Below, in pieces: positions 42,746 through 51,305 of a stretch of 64,000 nt of DNA. Source of the DNA: an uncultured Porphyromonadaceae bacterium (GTDB taxonomy: Bacteria > Bacteroidota > Bacteroidia > Bacteroidales > Barnesiellaceae). Position 1 is the stretch's first letter, and every line of letters starts with the position of its first letter. The notes under the pieces are model-generated. The model did no database searches. It was given only the letters and a program-made list of their open reading frames with translations, and was not told the origin of the DNA. The stretch is taken from contig UPYI01000001.1 in the NCBI GenBank assembly GCA_900538555.1, forward strand, positions 186,001 to 250,000. Reading direction: 5' to 3'. A program made the position numbers and the translations under genes.

Positions 42746-43939
42746 CTACTTGATCACGCCGAGTTCTTTACCTACTTTAATGAATGCTTCTACACAAGCA
42801 TCGAGTTCTTCGCGCTGATGTGCAGCCGACAGTTGCACACGGATGCGGGCTTGTCCCTGCGGCACAACCGGATAGTAGAATCCGGTGACATAGATACCTT
42901 CGTCGAGCATCCGTTTGGCAAAGTCCTGCGACAGTTTGGCATCGTAAAGCATCACGGCACAGATAGCCGACTGTGTGGGTTTGATGTCGAATCCGGCAGC
43001 CAACATTTTTTCGCGGAAATAAACGACGTTTTCCATCAGACGCGTATGCAGTTCGTCGCTTTCGTTGAGCATCTTGAATACTTCGATACCTGCTCCCACT
43101 ACTGCCGGCGGCAACGAGTTGGAGAAAAGATAGGGACGTGAGCGCTGACGCAACATGTCGATAATCTCTTTGCGACCGGTAGTGAATCCGCCGATGGCTC
43201 CTCCGAATGCCTTACCCAGCGTTCCGGTGTGGATGTCGATACGTCCGTACACATTGAATTTCTCACTGACACCGCGTCCGTGCTCACCGACTACACCGGC
43301 AGAGTGGCATTCATCGACCATAACCAGCGCATCGTATTTTTCTGCCAGATCGCAGATTTTATCCATCGGTGCCACATTGCCGTCCATAGAGAATACACCG
43401 TCGGTAACGATAATACGGAAACGCTGTGCCTGCGCTTCTTGCAGACAACGTTCAAGGTCTGCCATGTCGGCGTTGGCATACCGATAGCGTTTCGCCTTAC
43501 ACAGACGCACGCCGTCGATAATGGAAGCGTGGTTCAACGCATCGGAAATGATGGCATCGTTCTCGCCGAACAACGGTTCGAACACACCGCCGTTGGCATC
43601 GAAGCAGGCGGCATAAAGTATGGTATCTTCGGTTTTGAAATATCGGGCTATGGCTTTTTCCAATTCACGGTGCAGATCCTGCGCTCCGCAGATAAAGCGA
43701 ACGGACGACATGCCGTAGCCGTGCGTATCCATCGCGTTCTTCGCCGCCTGTATCAGACGGGCATTATTGGAAAGCCCCAAATAGTTGTTCGCACAAAAAT
43801 TCAATACTCGGTTTTGACTTTCGGCTACCCGGATCGAAGAGCTTTGCGGCGTAATAATCGTCCGCTCTTCTTTATACAGTCCGTTTCTCCGGATCTCTTC
43901 GAGTTCGTCGGAGAGATATTTTTTCATTTTGTCAAACAT
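42746..43939 (-). CDS. kbl: Glycine C-acetyltransferase (2-amino-3-ketobutyrate CoA ligase)
   Basis: A 397-residue PLP enzyme that splits 2-amino-3-oxobutyrate with CoA into glycine and acetyl-CoA. The N-terminus has FCANNYLGLSNN, followed by MVDECHSAGVVGEHGRG and the PLP lysine in TGTLGKAFGGAIGG near residue 242. It follows tdh by 51 bases, a gap holding a short repeat fragment, so the two form the threonine degradation unit. Length matches the family (about 395-400). Confidence 0.95.
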   Translation of the reverse strand: MFDKMKKYLSDELEEIRRNGLYKEERTIITPQSSSIRVAESQNRVLNFCANNYLGLSNNARLIQAAKNAMDTHGYGMSSVRFICGAQDLHRELEKAIARYFKTEDTILYAACFDANGGVFEPLFGENDAIISDALNHASIIDGVRLCKAKRYRYANADMADLERCLQEAQAQRFRIIVTDGVFSMDGNVAPMDKICDLAEKYDALVMVDECHSAGVVGEHGRGVSEKFNVYGRIDIHTGTLGKAFGGAIGGFTTGRKEIIDMLRQRSRPYLFSNSLPPAVVGAGIEVFKMLNESDELHTRLMENVVYFREKMLAAGFDIKPTQSAICAVMLYDAKLSQDFAKRMLDEGIYVTGFYYPVVPQGQARIRVQLSAAHQREELDACVEAFIKVGKELGVIK

Positions 43940-43990
43940 AACTTTATTTTTTTAGTTTAATTCATGCACCTTTTTCTCAACGAATCCGCA

Positions 43991-44950
43991 TTATCCACGC
44001 ACTTGTTTTTCTTTCAAGTGGCGAATCATATCGACTGTCATTGCCGGCAGATCGAAGTCGGGTTTCCACCCCCACTCGGCACGGGCGCAACTGTCGTCCA
44101 TCGAATCGGGCCAGGAATCGGCTATGTGTTGGCGCAAATCGTCGATGCAATATTCGATTTCGAATGCCGGATAGTGTTTGCGTATTTCGGCATAGATCAT
44201 TTCCGGATCGAAACTCATCGAGGCGATATTGAACGCATTGCGGTGAACGAGCTTCGACGGGTCGGCTTCCATCAGCATCACCATGGCTTTCAGGGCATCG
44301 GGCATGTACATCATGTCCATAAATGTGCCGGCAGCTACGGGTACTTTGAATTTTTCTCCGGCTACGGCTGCATAGTAGATTTCCACCGCATAGTCGGTGG
44401 TACCACCACCGGGCAGGGTGACGTAAGAAATCAGTCCCGGGAAACGGACGGAACGGGTATCCACACCGTAACGGTGGTAATAGTAGTCGCTCAACAACTC
44501 GGTCGTCACCTTGCTGACACCGTATATGGTTTGCGGGCGCTGAATGGTTTCCTGCGGAGTCTGTACATGGGGCGAAGAAGCACCGAATGCACCGATCGAA
44601 CTGGGCGTGAACACCGCACAACCTTTCTCGCGTGCGATTTCCAACAAATTCAAAACCCCGCCGATCTGAATATTCCAAGCCAATAAAGGTTTCTTTTCCG
44701 CCTGGGCAGAAAGGATCGCAGCCAAATTATATACCGTGTCGATGTGGTATTTATCGACAATGGCGGCAATTTGCGCCGCATTGGTAACATCGGCGACTTC
44801 GAGCGGACCTCCATACCGTAATTCATCCGATACCGGCACACCTTCGATATATCCTGCCACCACATTGTCACCTCCATAAATGGAACGAAGGTGGGTCATT
44901 AGCTCCGAACCGATTTGTCCGGTCGCTCCAATTACAAGAATCCTTTTCAT
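43991..44950 (-). CDS. L-threonine 3-dehydrogenase, SDR type
   Basis: A 319-residue NAD-dependent epimerase/dehydratase-fold enzyme with the N-terminal VIGATGQIGSELM, AAILSAQAEKKP, catalytic YGVSK near residue 143, and RFPGLISY followed by the family-typical GGGTTDYAVEIYY. This is the short-chain type of threonine dehydrogenase, unrelated to the zinc-dependent Tdh. It oxidises threonine to 2-amino-3-oxobutyrate, the Kbl substrate. It is first in the operon with kbl, with a -7 box at 45066-45073. Confidence 0.92.
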   Translation of the reverse strand: MKRILVIGATGQIGSELMTHLRSIYGGDNVVAGYIEGVPVSDELRYGGPLEVADVTNAAQIAAIVDKYHIDTVYNLAAILSAQAEKKPLLAWNIQIGGVLNLLEIAREKGCAVFTPSSIGAFGASSPHVQTPQETIQRPQTIYGVSKVTTELLSDYYYHRYGVDTRSVRFPGLISYVTLPGGGTTDYAVEIYYAAVAGEKFKVPVAAGTFMDMMYMPDALKAMVMLMEADPSKLVHRNAFNIASMSFDPEMIYAEIRKHYPAFEIEYCIDDLRQHIADSWPDSMDDSCARAEWGWKPDFDLPAMTVDMIRHLKEKQVRG

Positions 44951-45065
44951 TTCTATACTTAGATTTCGGTTTTTAAATAAAGCGCCCCCGAAGATCGGAT
45001 CGTTTTATTTTAAATTGTAAGAACAATAGGTTTAAAAGGTTTGACAACACACTGTTCGTGCATCT

Positions 45066-45073
45066 CAAAGATA
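45066..45073 (-). promoter_or_regulatory. -7 box (TATCTTTG) for the threonine operon
   Basis: Exact TAnnTTTG on the minus strand, about 115 bases upstream of the dehydrogenase ATG. A TTG lies about 22 bases further upstream. Confidence 0.5.
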
Positions 45074-45126
45074 ATTATTTTTTCTAAATATTGTTCAATT
45101 TTTGCGGTTTTTATCGTGCGTTTTTT

Positions 45127-47811
45127 TCATCGTCCGCTCTCCTTGACCAGACGCAATATCCGGCTATTGAAACGCGACTCATCCAAGAGCCGTTCCAGGG
45201 TGAGGTGCATCCGGTAACGCCAGTAATGACGGGAATTTGCCGGGACATTGATCCGCTCTTCCGCCGGGTTTTCGCGACGCAGCGTTTCATCGATCGACAT
45301 CCAATCCTGCCACGGCAGAATCACCAGCATCGAGGGCGATGCCAGATGTTCTTCGACGATCCGCGCACAGATCCACGGCTCGCATACGCCGGGGGCTTTG
45401 CCTTTGCAGTCGAGGACAGAGGTGTAGAAGTGCTGCGTGCTTTCGGCGTTTTCTTCCCACCAGCCCCGTATGCCCGACATGTCGTGCGTGGAGGTGGTGG
45501 CAACCGACAGATAAGGGTATTCTTCGGGCTTGCCGAATTCATACCCGAACTGTTTCGGCATGCGCTGTATTTCGAGCGAAAGGATCTGCAACTGCTCCAT
45601 GACTTCGGGCACACACAATGGAATCATACCCAAATCTTCACCGCAAACGAGCATGCGGGTCGAAGAGGTAAGGGGCGGCAGTTTTTCCAATGCTTCCCGT
45701 TTCCAATATTCGTTGTGACGGAAATAGAAAAAGTCGTCGTGCATGCGGTCGTAAGCGATACGTTGTCCCGGCGAAAGCGTCCGGTAGACTTCGGTCTTCG
45801 CTCCCGAAATACGCGGATGATACATGCCGCGTTTTACCGGGTCTTCGACGAAAAGCACTTCGTCGTGCAACTGCTGCAAGCCGGCTACAATCCGGAGGGT
45901 CGCAGCGTCGTCCCGATCGCGGTAATACGCGGCGATTTTCCGCTGCGTGTCGAACTCCGGTTTAAACCGGTAGATACCGTCGTCGGCTTGTTCCAAACAG
46001 GTAGCGCGGACTTCGCCGGCTTGTTCGCCAAACAGCTCCGCAAGCAGCGTATCGGTGATATAGGGACGGGCATAGCGTTCGACATCGAGTTGCAGCCCGT
46101 AGTCCGCCAGCTCCCGGGGGGTAAAGGGCAACGCGGGATTAAAATGCCCCAAAAGCCCGTGTATGGCATGATCGGGTATTTCCCAGATGCGGAAAAAGCC
46201 GAGGATGTGGTCGATACGGTAAGCATCGAAATATTCCGCCATTTTACGGAATCGGGACTTCCACCACGCATAGCCGTCGCGCGACATACGGTCCCAATTG
46301 TACGTAGGGAATCCCCAGTTCTGCCCCAATACGGAGAAGTCGTCGGGCGGCGCACCCGCCTGACTGTCGAGGCGGAACAGTTCGGGATATTGCCACGCAT
46401 CGGCACTGGTACGGCTTATGCCGATCGGGATGTCGCCTTTGAGTACAACTCCCCGTCGGTGGGCATAATCGCGCACCTCGGACAACTGACGATGCAGGTG
46501 GTACTGAGTGAAATAGATCTTGGATATTCCCTTATAACGGGCACTCCACGGGGCACAAAGGTCGGCAATGCGTACCACATCGTACCGGGCGTATTCGCCC
46601 CAACAGGTGTAATCGGCTGTATGGTATTCGTCGCGCAACACGCAGAACGCGGCATAGGGTTGCAGCCAAGTTTTGTTCTGTTCGAAAAATTCTTTGTAAC
46701 CGGCACTTCCCAACGTTTTCTCCCCGACCTGCTCGAAAAGGAGTTGCAGGTATTCCGTTTTTACCCGGTTCACCCGTTCATAGTCGATCTGGGGCAATGC
46801 GTTCAATTCGTCGCGAAGGCGGTCGAAACGATCACGGTCAGCCCGATTTTCGAGTTGCGCGATCTCCGACAGGCGCAAATACTGCGGATGCAGCGCGAAT
46901 GTGCTGTTGGCGTTGTAAGGATAGGAATCCTGCCACGTACCGCCCATCGTCGTATCGTTGATCGGCAGTATCTGAATGAATTTCAATCCGGTCTGTACCG
47001 CCCAATCGACCATCTTTTTCAAATCGGGAAATTCGCCGACGCCCATTCCTTCTTCACTGCGCAACGAGAATACGGGAATCGCCACGCCTGCGCCTTGCCA
47101 CCGTTTCGAAGGGTTCATGAAACGAAGACCGGAATAACGGATGTATTCATCGGGCAGGGATAAATGCCCGGAAAAGATACGGTCTTCACCGGTCTCCCAT
47201 GCTATCAGGCGGCGGGTTTCACGGTCCAGTATCACGAACTTATAGGCAAACCTGTCGGGCAAGCAGTTTGCCGGCAATGCCAGCGTCCAATACGGGAAAG
47301 CATAGTCGTTCATCGGGATAGCCCGTTCGACATTCCATGCCCCCAAAGCATCGGGTTCGCCGACCATAGCCAATACCTGATCGGGATAGATCATCGGGGC
47401 GGCAACCTGAAACATCACCTGTCCCGCCTCAACCGGTTCGGGTGTCGCCGAACGGTGCGACCGGAACAACACACCCTCGGTAAATGCCGAAGAGTAATAG
47501 GACTGGTTGTGCGGACGATCCGCCCAACGGTCGCAGCAACGATACCGGCGTACTCCCGCCGAGGGTTCGAACGGGCGCAGACCGCCCCACTCGCGACGTA
47601 CTACGGAACCGGAGTTCTTTACGATATAACCGTAGCGGAACGCCGCCGTATCGGAGGGCAATTGCAGGGTGTAACGCCAATAGCCGTCACCGCTATATTC
47701 CATACGGAGCGATTTGGTTTCGTCGGTGTTTCCGAGCCGGTCGCCGGTTCCGGTCAGATAGAGGGCTTCGCCCCACACCGTATTATAATGTATCTCGAAT
47801 GTTATTTCCAT
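45127..47811 (-). CDS. malQ: 4-alpha-glucanotransferase (GH77) with two CBM20 domains
   Basis: An 894-residue enzyme without signal peptide. Two N-terminal CBM20-like starch-binding domains (about 1-115 and 125-230) precede the GH77 catalytic part. The catalytic residues are visible: nucleophile aspartate in AYRIDHILGFFRIWEIP near 533, acid glutamate in VCGEDLGMIP near 723, and the stabilising aspartate in TSTHDMSGIRGWW near 777. It disproportionates maltodextrins in the cytoplasm. This CBM20-GH77 arrangement is like plant DPE2, which handles maltose and heteroglycan, and is common in Bacteroidetes. It is monocistronic. Confidence 0.93.
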   Translation of the reverse strand: MEITFEIHYNTVWGEALYLTGTGDRLGNTDETKSLRMEYSGDGYWRYTLQLPSDTAAFRYGYIVKNSGSVVRREWGGLRPFEPSAGVRRYRCCDRWADRPHNQSYYSSAFTEGVLFRSHRSATPEPVEAGQVMFQVAAPMIYPDQVLAMVGEPDALGAWNVERAIPMNDYAFPYWTLALPANCLPDRFAYKFVILDRETRRLIAWETGEDRIFSGHLSLPDEYIRYSGLRFMNPSKRWQGAGVAIPVFSLRSEEGMGVGEFPDLKKMVDWAVQTGLKFIQILPINDTTMGGTWQDSYPYNANSTFALHPQYLRLSEIAQLENRADRDRFDRLRDELNALPQIDYERVNRVKTEYLQLLFEQVGEKTLGSAGYKEFFEQNKTWLQPYAAFCVLRDEYHTADYTCWGEYARYDVVRIADLCAPWSARYKGISKIYFTQYHLHRQLSEVRDYAHRRGVVLKGDIPIGISRTSADAWQYPELFRLDSQAGAPPDDFSVLGQNWGFPTYNWDRMSRDGYAWWKSRFRKMAEYFDAYRIDHILGFFRIWEIPDHAIHGLLGHFNPALPFTPRELADYGLQLDVERYARPYITDTLLAELFGEQAGEVRATCLEQADDGIYRFKPEFDTQRKIAAYYRDRDDAATLRIVAGLQQLHDEVLFVEDPVKRGMYHPRISGAKTEVYRTLSPGQRIAYDRMHDDFFYFRHNEYWKREALEKLPPLTSSTRMLVCGEDLGMIPLCVPEVMEQLQILSLEIQRMPKQFGYEFGKPEEYPYLSVATTSTHDMSGIRGWWEENAESTQHFYTSVLDCKGKAPGVCEPWICARIVEEHLASPSMLVILPWQDWMSIDETLRRENPAEERINVPANSRHYWRYRMHLTLERLLDESRFNSRILRLVKESGR

Positions 47812-47986
47812 AAGGAAAAGATGTGTTTTATTTCAGGAGCGTAAAGATAGGGATTTCCCGAAAAATCCGCATATAAAAACAACGGTAAAAAAGGGAGTGT
47901 ACCGGAAATGCCGATAACGCGATTACATCCGGAATCCGAGCTGAACCGTTCACACCGGCAATACCGCCATTCTAATGCATCGAAAA

Positions 47987-48022
47987 GGGGTTGCATCAAA
48001 ACTTATGCTTTGACGCAACCCC
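47987..48022 (-). terminator. Hairpin terminator of nrdJ
   Basis: GGGGTTGCaTCAAA pairs with TTTGAcGCAACCCC, about 30 bases past the stop. It shares wording with the other repeat-linked terminators; the flanking sequence (ATGCATTAGAATGG on the minus strand) is a remnant of that repeat's start. Confidence 0.75.
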
Positions 48023-48050
48023 ATGTTCTATTCTTTCTACCTGACAGAGA

Positions 48051-50585
48051 CTATCCGCAACGAGATGTTCCGCAGTTTTTACAGATCAGGCATCCTTCTT
48101 GATAGATGAGTGATTCGTGTCCGCAGTTGGGACATTTCTGTCCGCTGGCTTCGGTTCCGTTAGGCAGGTATTTCTTCAACGCCCGTTCGACACCATTTTT
48201 CCAGCTGTTGATCGACTGGCTGTCGAGTTCAAGACCCGATACCAATTTCAACACCTGATCGATCGGCATTCCGTAACGCAACACTCCGGATATGAGTTTG
48301 GCATAGTTCCAATATTCGGGGTTGAACTTGTCGGACAATCCTTCGATCGTCGTTTTGTATCCGCGTTTGTTCACGAACTGGAAGTCGTAACGTTTCGTTC
48401 CGTCCTCGTTGATCGCCTTGACAATCTTACCTTTTTCCACATTCTTCGGACAGAAGATACCGTTATCGTCGTCGGCAAGACCGGTGAAGATTTCGTAAGG
48501 TGCTCCGTCTTTCAGTCCGACAAAGGCAATCCATTTTTCTTTATTGTTCTGGAAACGGACCACGTCGGCTTCGAGTTCGATGGGGCGTTTGATCATTTCG
48601 GGGGTGATCATCGGTTGCTGAGGTTTCTTTTCCTCTTTCTTTACCGATATCAGGACACCCGAACGCGAACCGTCGCGATAGACCGTACAGCCTTTGCAAC
48701 CCGAACGCCATGCTTCGACATAGAGCTGACCGACCAATTCTTCGCTAACGTCGGAGGGAAGGTTGATCGTCACACTGATCGAATGGTCTACCCATTTCTG
48801 CACACGTCCCTGCATTCTTACTTTCTGCAACCAGTCTACGTCGTTGGAAGTCGCTTTATTATAAGGCGAACGGGCAACCAGTTCGTTGATTTCGTCCTGT
48901 GTATAGTCGGTGCGCACCTCGATACCCTGTGTTTCCATCCACGTAACGAATTTGTGGTGGTACACGACGTATTCTTCGAATGCATCGCCGGTCTCATCGA
49001 CATAGTCGATCCGCACTTCCGGATCGTTGGGATTTACCTTGCGGCGACGGCGATATACGGGAAGGAATACGGGTTCGATACCGGATGTAGTCTGTGTCAT
49101 CAGACTGGTCGTCCCGGTGGGAGCAATGGTCAGACAGGCGATATTCCGTCGTCCGTATTTCACCATGTCCTGATAGAGTTCGGGATCGGCATCCTTGATA
49201 CGGGCGATAAACGGATTGTGCTCTTCGCGTTGGGCTTCGAAAATCGAGAACGAACCGCGTTCTTTTGCCATTTCGACCGACGAGCGGTAGGCAGCCAAAG
49301 CCAATGCCCGGTGTACTTTTTCAGAGAAATCCGTAGCCTCTTCCGTTCCGTAACGCAATCCTAACGATGCGATCATATCGCCTTCGGCAGTCGTTCCCAC
49401 ACCGGTACGGCGACCTTGCAACGTGCGGGTACGGATTTTATTCCACAAATGTTTCTCGGTCTGTTTCACCTCATCGGTTTCGGGGTCGGCTTCGATCTTC
49501 GCCAATATCTTGTCGATCTTTTCCATTTCGAGGTCGATGATGTCGTCCATCATCCGCTGCGCCAGCATGATATGTTTCCGGAACAGGTCGAAATCGAAAT
49601 AGGCGTTGTCGGTGAACGGATTCACTACATAGGAGTAAAGGTTCACGGCAATCAACCGGCAACTGTCATACGGACACAAAGGGATTTCGCCGCAGGGGTT
49701 GGTCGATACGGTTTTAAATCCTAAATCGGCATAGCAATCGGGTACCGATTCCCGGGTGATCGTATCCCAGAAGAGTACGCCCGGTTCTGCCGATTTCCAT
49801 GCGTTATGCACGATCTTTTTCCAGATTTCCTGTGCATTCACCTCTTTCGTTACCGACGGGTGTAAAGAGTCGATCGGATATTGCTGTACGTACGGTTTGC
49901 CGGCAATAGCGGCTTCCATGAAATCGTCGTGTATTTTCACCGAGACATTCGCTCCGGTCACTTTTCCCTCAGTCATTTTCGCGTCGATGAAGGCTTCCGA
50001 ATCGGGGTGTTTGATCGACACGGAGAGCATCAGCGCACCACGACGTCCGTCTTGTGCGACTTCGCGCGTGGAGTTGGAGTAACGTTCCATAAACGGCACC
50101 AGACCGGTAGAAGTCAATGCCGAGTTTTTCACCGGCGTGCCTTTGGGCCGGATATGCGAAAGGTCGTGCCCTACTCCGCCCCGGCGTTTCATCAACTGCA
50201 CCTGCTCTTCGTCGATTTTAATGACACCGCCATACGAGTCGGGGGCTCCGTCCAACCCGATCACGAAACAGTTGGAAAGCGATCCGACTTGATAGTTGTT
50301 ACCGATTCCGCTCATCGGACTGCCTTGCGGAACAATATAACGGAAATGCGCCATCAGGTCGAACAGTTCCTGTGCCGACAAAGGGTTGGGATAACGCTGC
50401 TCGATACGAGCGATTTCGTTTGCGATACGCCAGTGCATATCGTCGGGAGTCTTTTCATAGATATTCCCATAGGAATCTTTCAAGGCGTACTTGTTCACCC
50501 ATACGCGAGCAGCCAATTCGTCGCCGTTGAAATAGTCTAACGATGCGGCAAACGCCTCATCATACGTGTAACTTTTGGTTTCCAC
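48051..50585 (-). CDS. nrdJ: Adenosylcobalamin-dependent ribonucleotide reductase (class II)
   Basis: This 844-residue class II reductase makes deoxyribonucleotides from ribonucleotides with coenzyme B12 and needs no oxygen. Motifs: STNPCGEIPLCPYDSCRL near residue 296 (active-site cysteine and glutamate), and TIAPTGTTSLMTQTTSGIEP near 488. The C-terminal CPNCGHES and CLICKNCGTSRCG hold the zinc-type and redox cysteines. The initiation codon is GTG at 50585; no ATG upstream is in frame. A structured leader of nearly 200 bases precedes it. Confidence 0.95.
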   Translation of the reverse strand: METKSYTYDEAFAASLDYFNGDELAARVWVNKYALKDSYGNIYEKTPDDMHWRIANEIARIEQRYPNPLSAQELFDLMAHFRYIVPQGSPMSGIGNNYQVGSLSNCFVIGLDGAPDSYGGVIKIDEEQVQLMKRRGGVGHDLSHIRPKGTPVKNSALTSTGLVPFMERYSNSTREVAQDGRRGALMLSVSIKHPDSEAFIDAKMTEGKVTGANVSVKIHDDFMEAAIAGKPYVQQYPIDSLHPSVTKEVNAQEIWKKIVHNAWKSAEPGVLFWDTITRESVPDCYADLGFKTVSTNPCGEIPLCPYDSCRLIAVNLYSYVVNPFTDNAYFDFDLFRKHIMLAQRMMDDIIDLEMEKIDKILAKIEADPETDEVKQTEKHLWNKIRTRTLQGRRTGVGTTAEGDMIASLGLRYGTEEATDFSEKVHRALALAAYRSSVEMAKERGSFSIFEAQREEHNPFIARIKDADPELYQDMVKYGRRNIACLTIAPTGTTSLMTQTTSGIEPVFLPVYRRRRKVNPNDPEVRIDYVDETGDAFEEYVVYHHKFVTWMETQGIEVRTDYTQDEINELVARSPYNKATSNDVDWLQKVRMQGRVQKWVDHSISVTINLPSDVSEELVGQLYVEAWRSGCKGCTVYRDGSRSGVLISVKKEEKKPQQPMITPEMIKRPIELEADVVRFQNNKEKWIAFVGLKDGAPYEIFTGLADDDNGIFCPKNVEKGKIVKAINEDGTKRYDFQFVNKRGYKTTIEGLSDKFNPEYWNYAKLISGVLRYGMPIDQVLKLVSGLELDSQSINSWKNGVERALKKYLPNGTEASGQKCPNCGHESLIYQEGCLICKNCGTSRCG

Positions 50586-50770
50586 CGTGGTATAAATTTA
50601 AAATTAGTATCTTTCAAAAGACAGACTGCCAACGAGACACGTCATCGTAATCCGGACTTTACCGCCCAAAGGAACGGACAAGAATCCCAACCGTTCATGG
50701 GGCATCCCCCACCGACCGCATTACACCCGCTTCCGCAACTTTGCGACCGCAGACTACACGTGTCCTTTGC
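50586..50770 (-). promoter_or_regulatory. Structured leader RNA upstream of nrdJ (candidate riboswitch)
   Basis: On the minus strand GGACACGT (50758-50765) can pair with ACGTGTCT (50635-50642), closing a domain of about 130 bases. Inside are a 6-bp stem GAACGG/CCGTTC (50672-50696), a GGGG/CCCC hairpin (50699-50709) and a CGCA/TGCG hairpin (50734-50745). AAAGTCCGGATTAC next to the closing strand faintly resembles a B12 box, but the rest of the canonical cobalamin core is not seen. The class is unassigned. Confidence 0.45.
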
Positions 50771-51305
50771 GGCTCGGAGAAAACGAATCCGATTACCGAT
50801 TCTCGATTTGCAACCTTTTTTTTAAACGGAACAATAACTCCCCGCCGAAACTATTCGTAACAACATACAAGGTAGCTCGGTTAGGTTTGTGTTATTGCAC
50901 ACACTGGAAAAAGATCGGATAGAAAAAGATTTACGCTGCAAGTTTATAGAAAAGATTTAACGTGCACAAATTATTTCTCATTTATTTATCAACAATCGGA
51001 CAAAGTTTTCCATTTTATTTTATAACAAACTAAAATTCAACATTATAAAAATTCAGAGGTAATAAAAAATTTTCCTTTTTGTTTTTTTGCATGCCCTGCT
51101 ACGACAACCATATCGCACTCTATCCCGTTTCCCGCCGGTCAAGAAATTTATCAAGAGAAAAAAGAGAAACAAAAAAATACCGGATACGAAATGGCAGATA
51201 ATGCCTATTCCGCATCCGGTATTTCAAATGGTTATCGACAAAAAGCCAGTATTACCGGCAATCACTGCACAACACTTTCATTCCGAGCAGATGTTTCTAT
51301 CCGAC
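50771..51305. other. AT-rich gene-free interval upstream of nrdJ
   Basis: Apart from the susG terminator at 51175-51224, I see no gene. A near-match TACCTTG box lies at about 50868-50875 on the minus strand and a TAATTTG at about 50968-50975, either of which could start the nrdJ leader. Confidence 0.4.
51175..51224 (-). terminator. Terminator at the end of the Sus locus (after susG)
   Basis: AAATACCGGAT pairs with ATCCGGTATTT over an inner GGCA/TGCC hairpin. On the minus strand TTTTTTTGTTTC follows. Confidence 0.8.

Noticed and set aside
50586..50770. Canonical cobalamin riboswitch upstream of nrdJ
   Set aside because: Only a partial B12-box-like segment is visible; I could not place the conserved core with GCTGT and CCGC segments, so it is reported as an unclassified leader.
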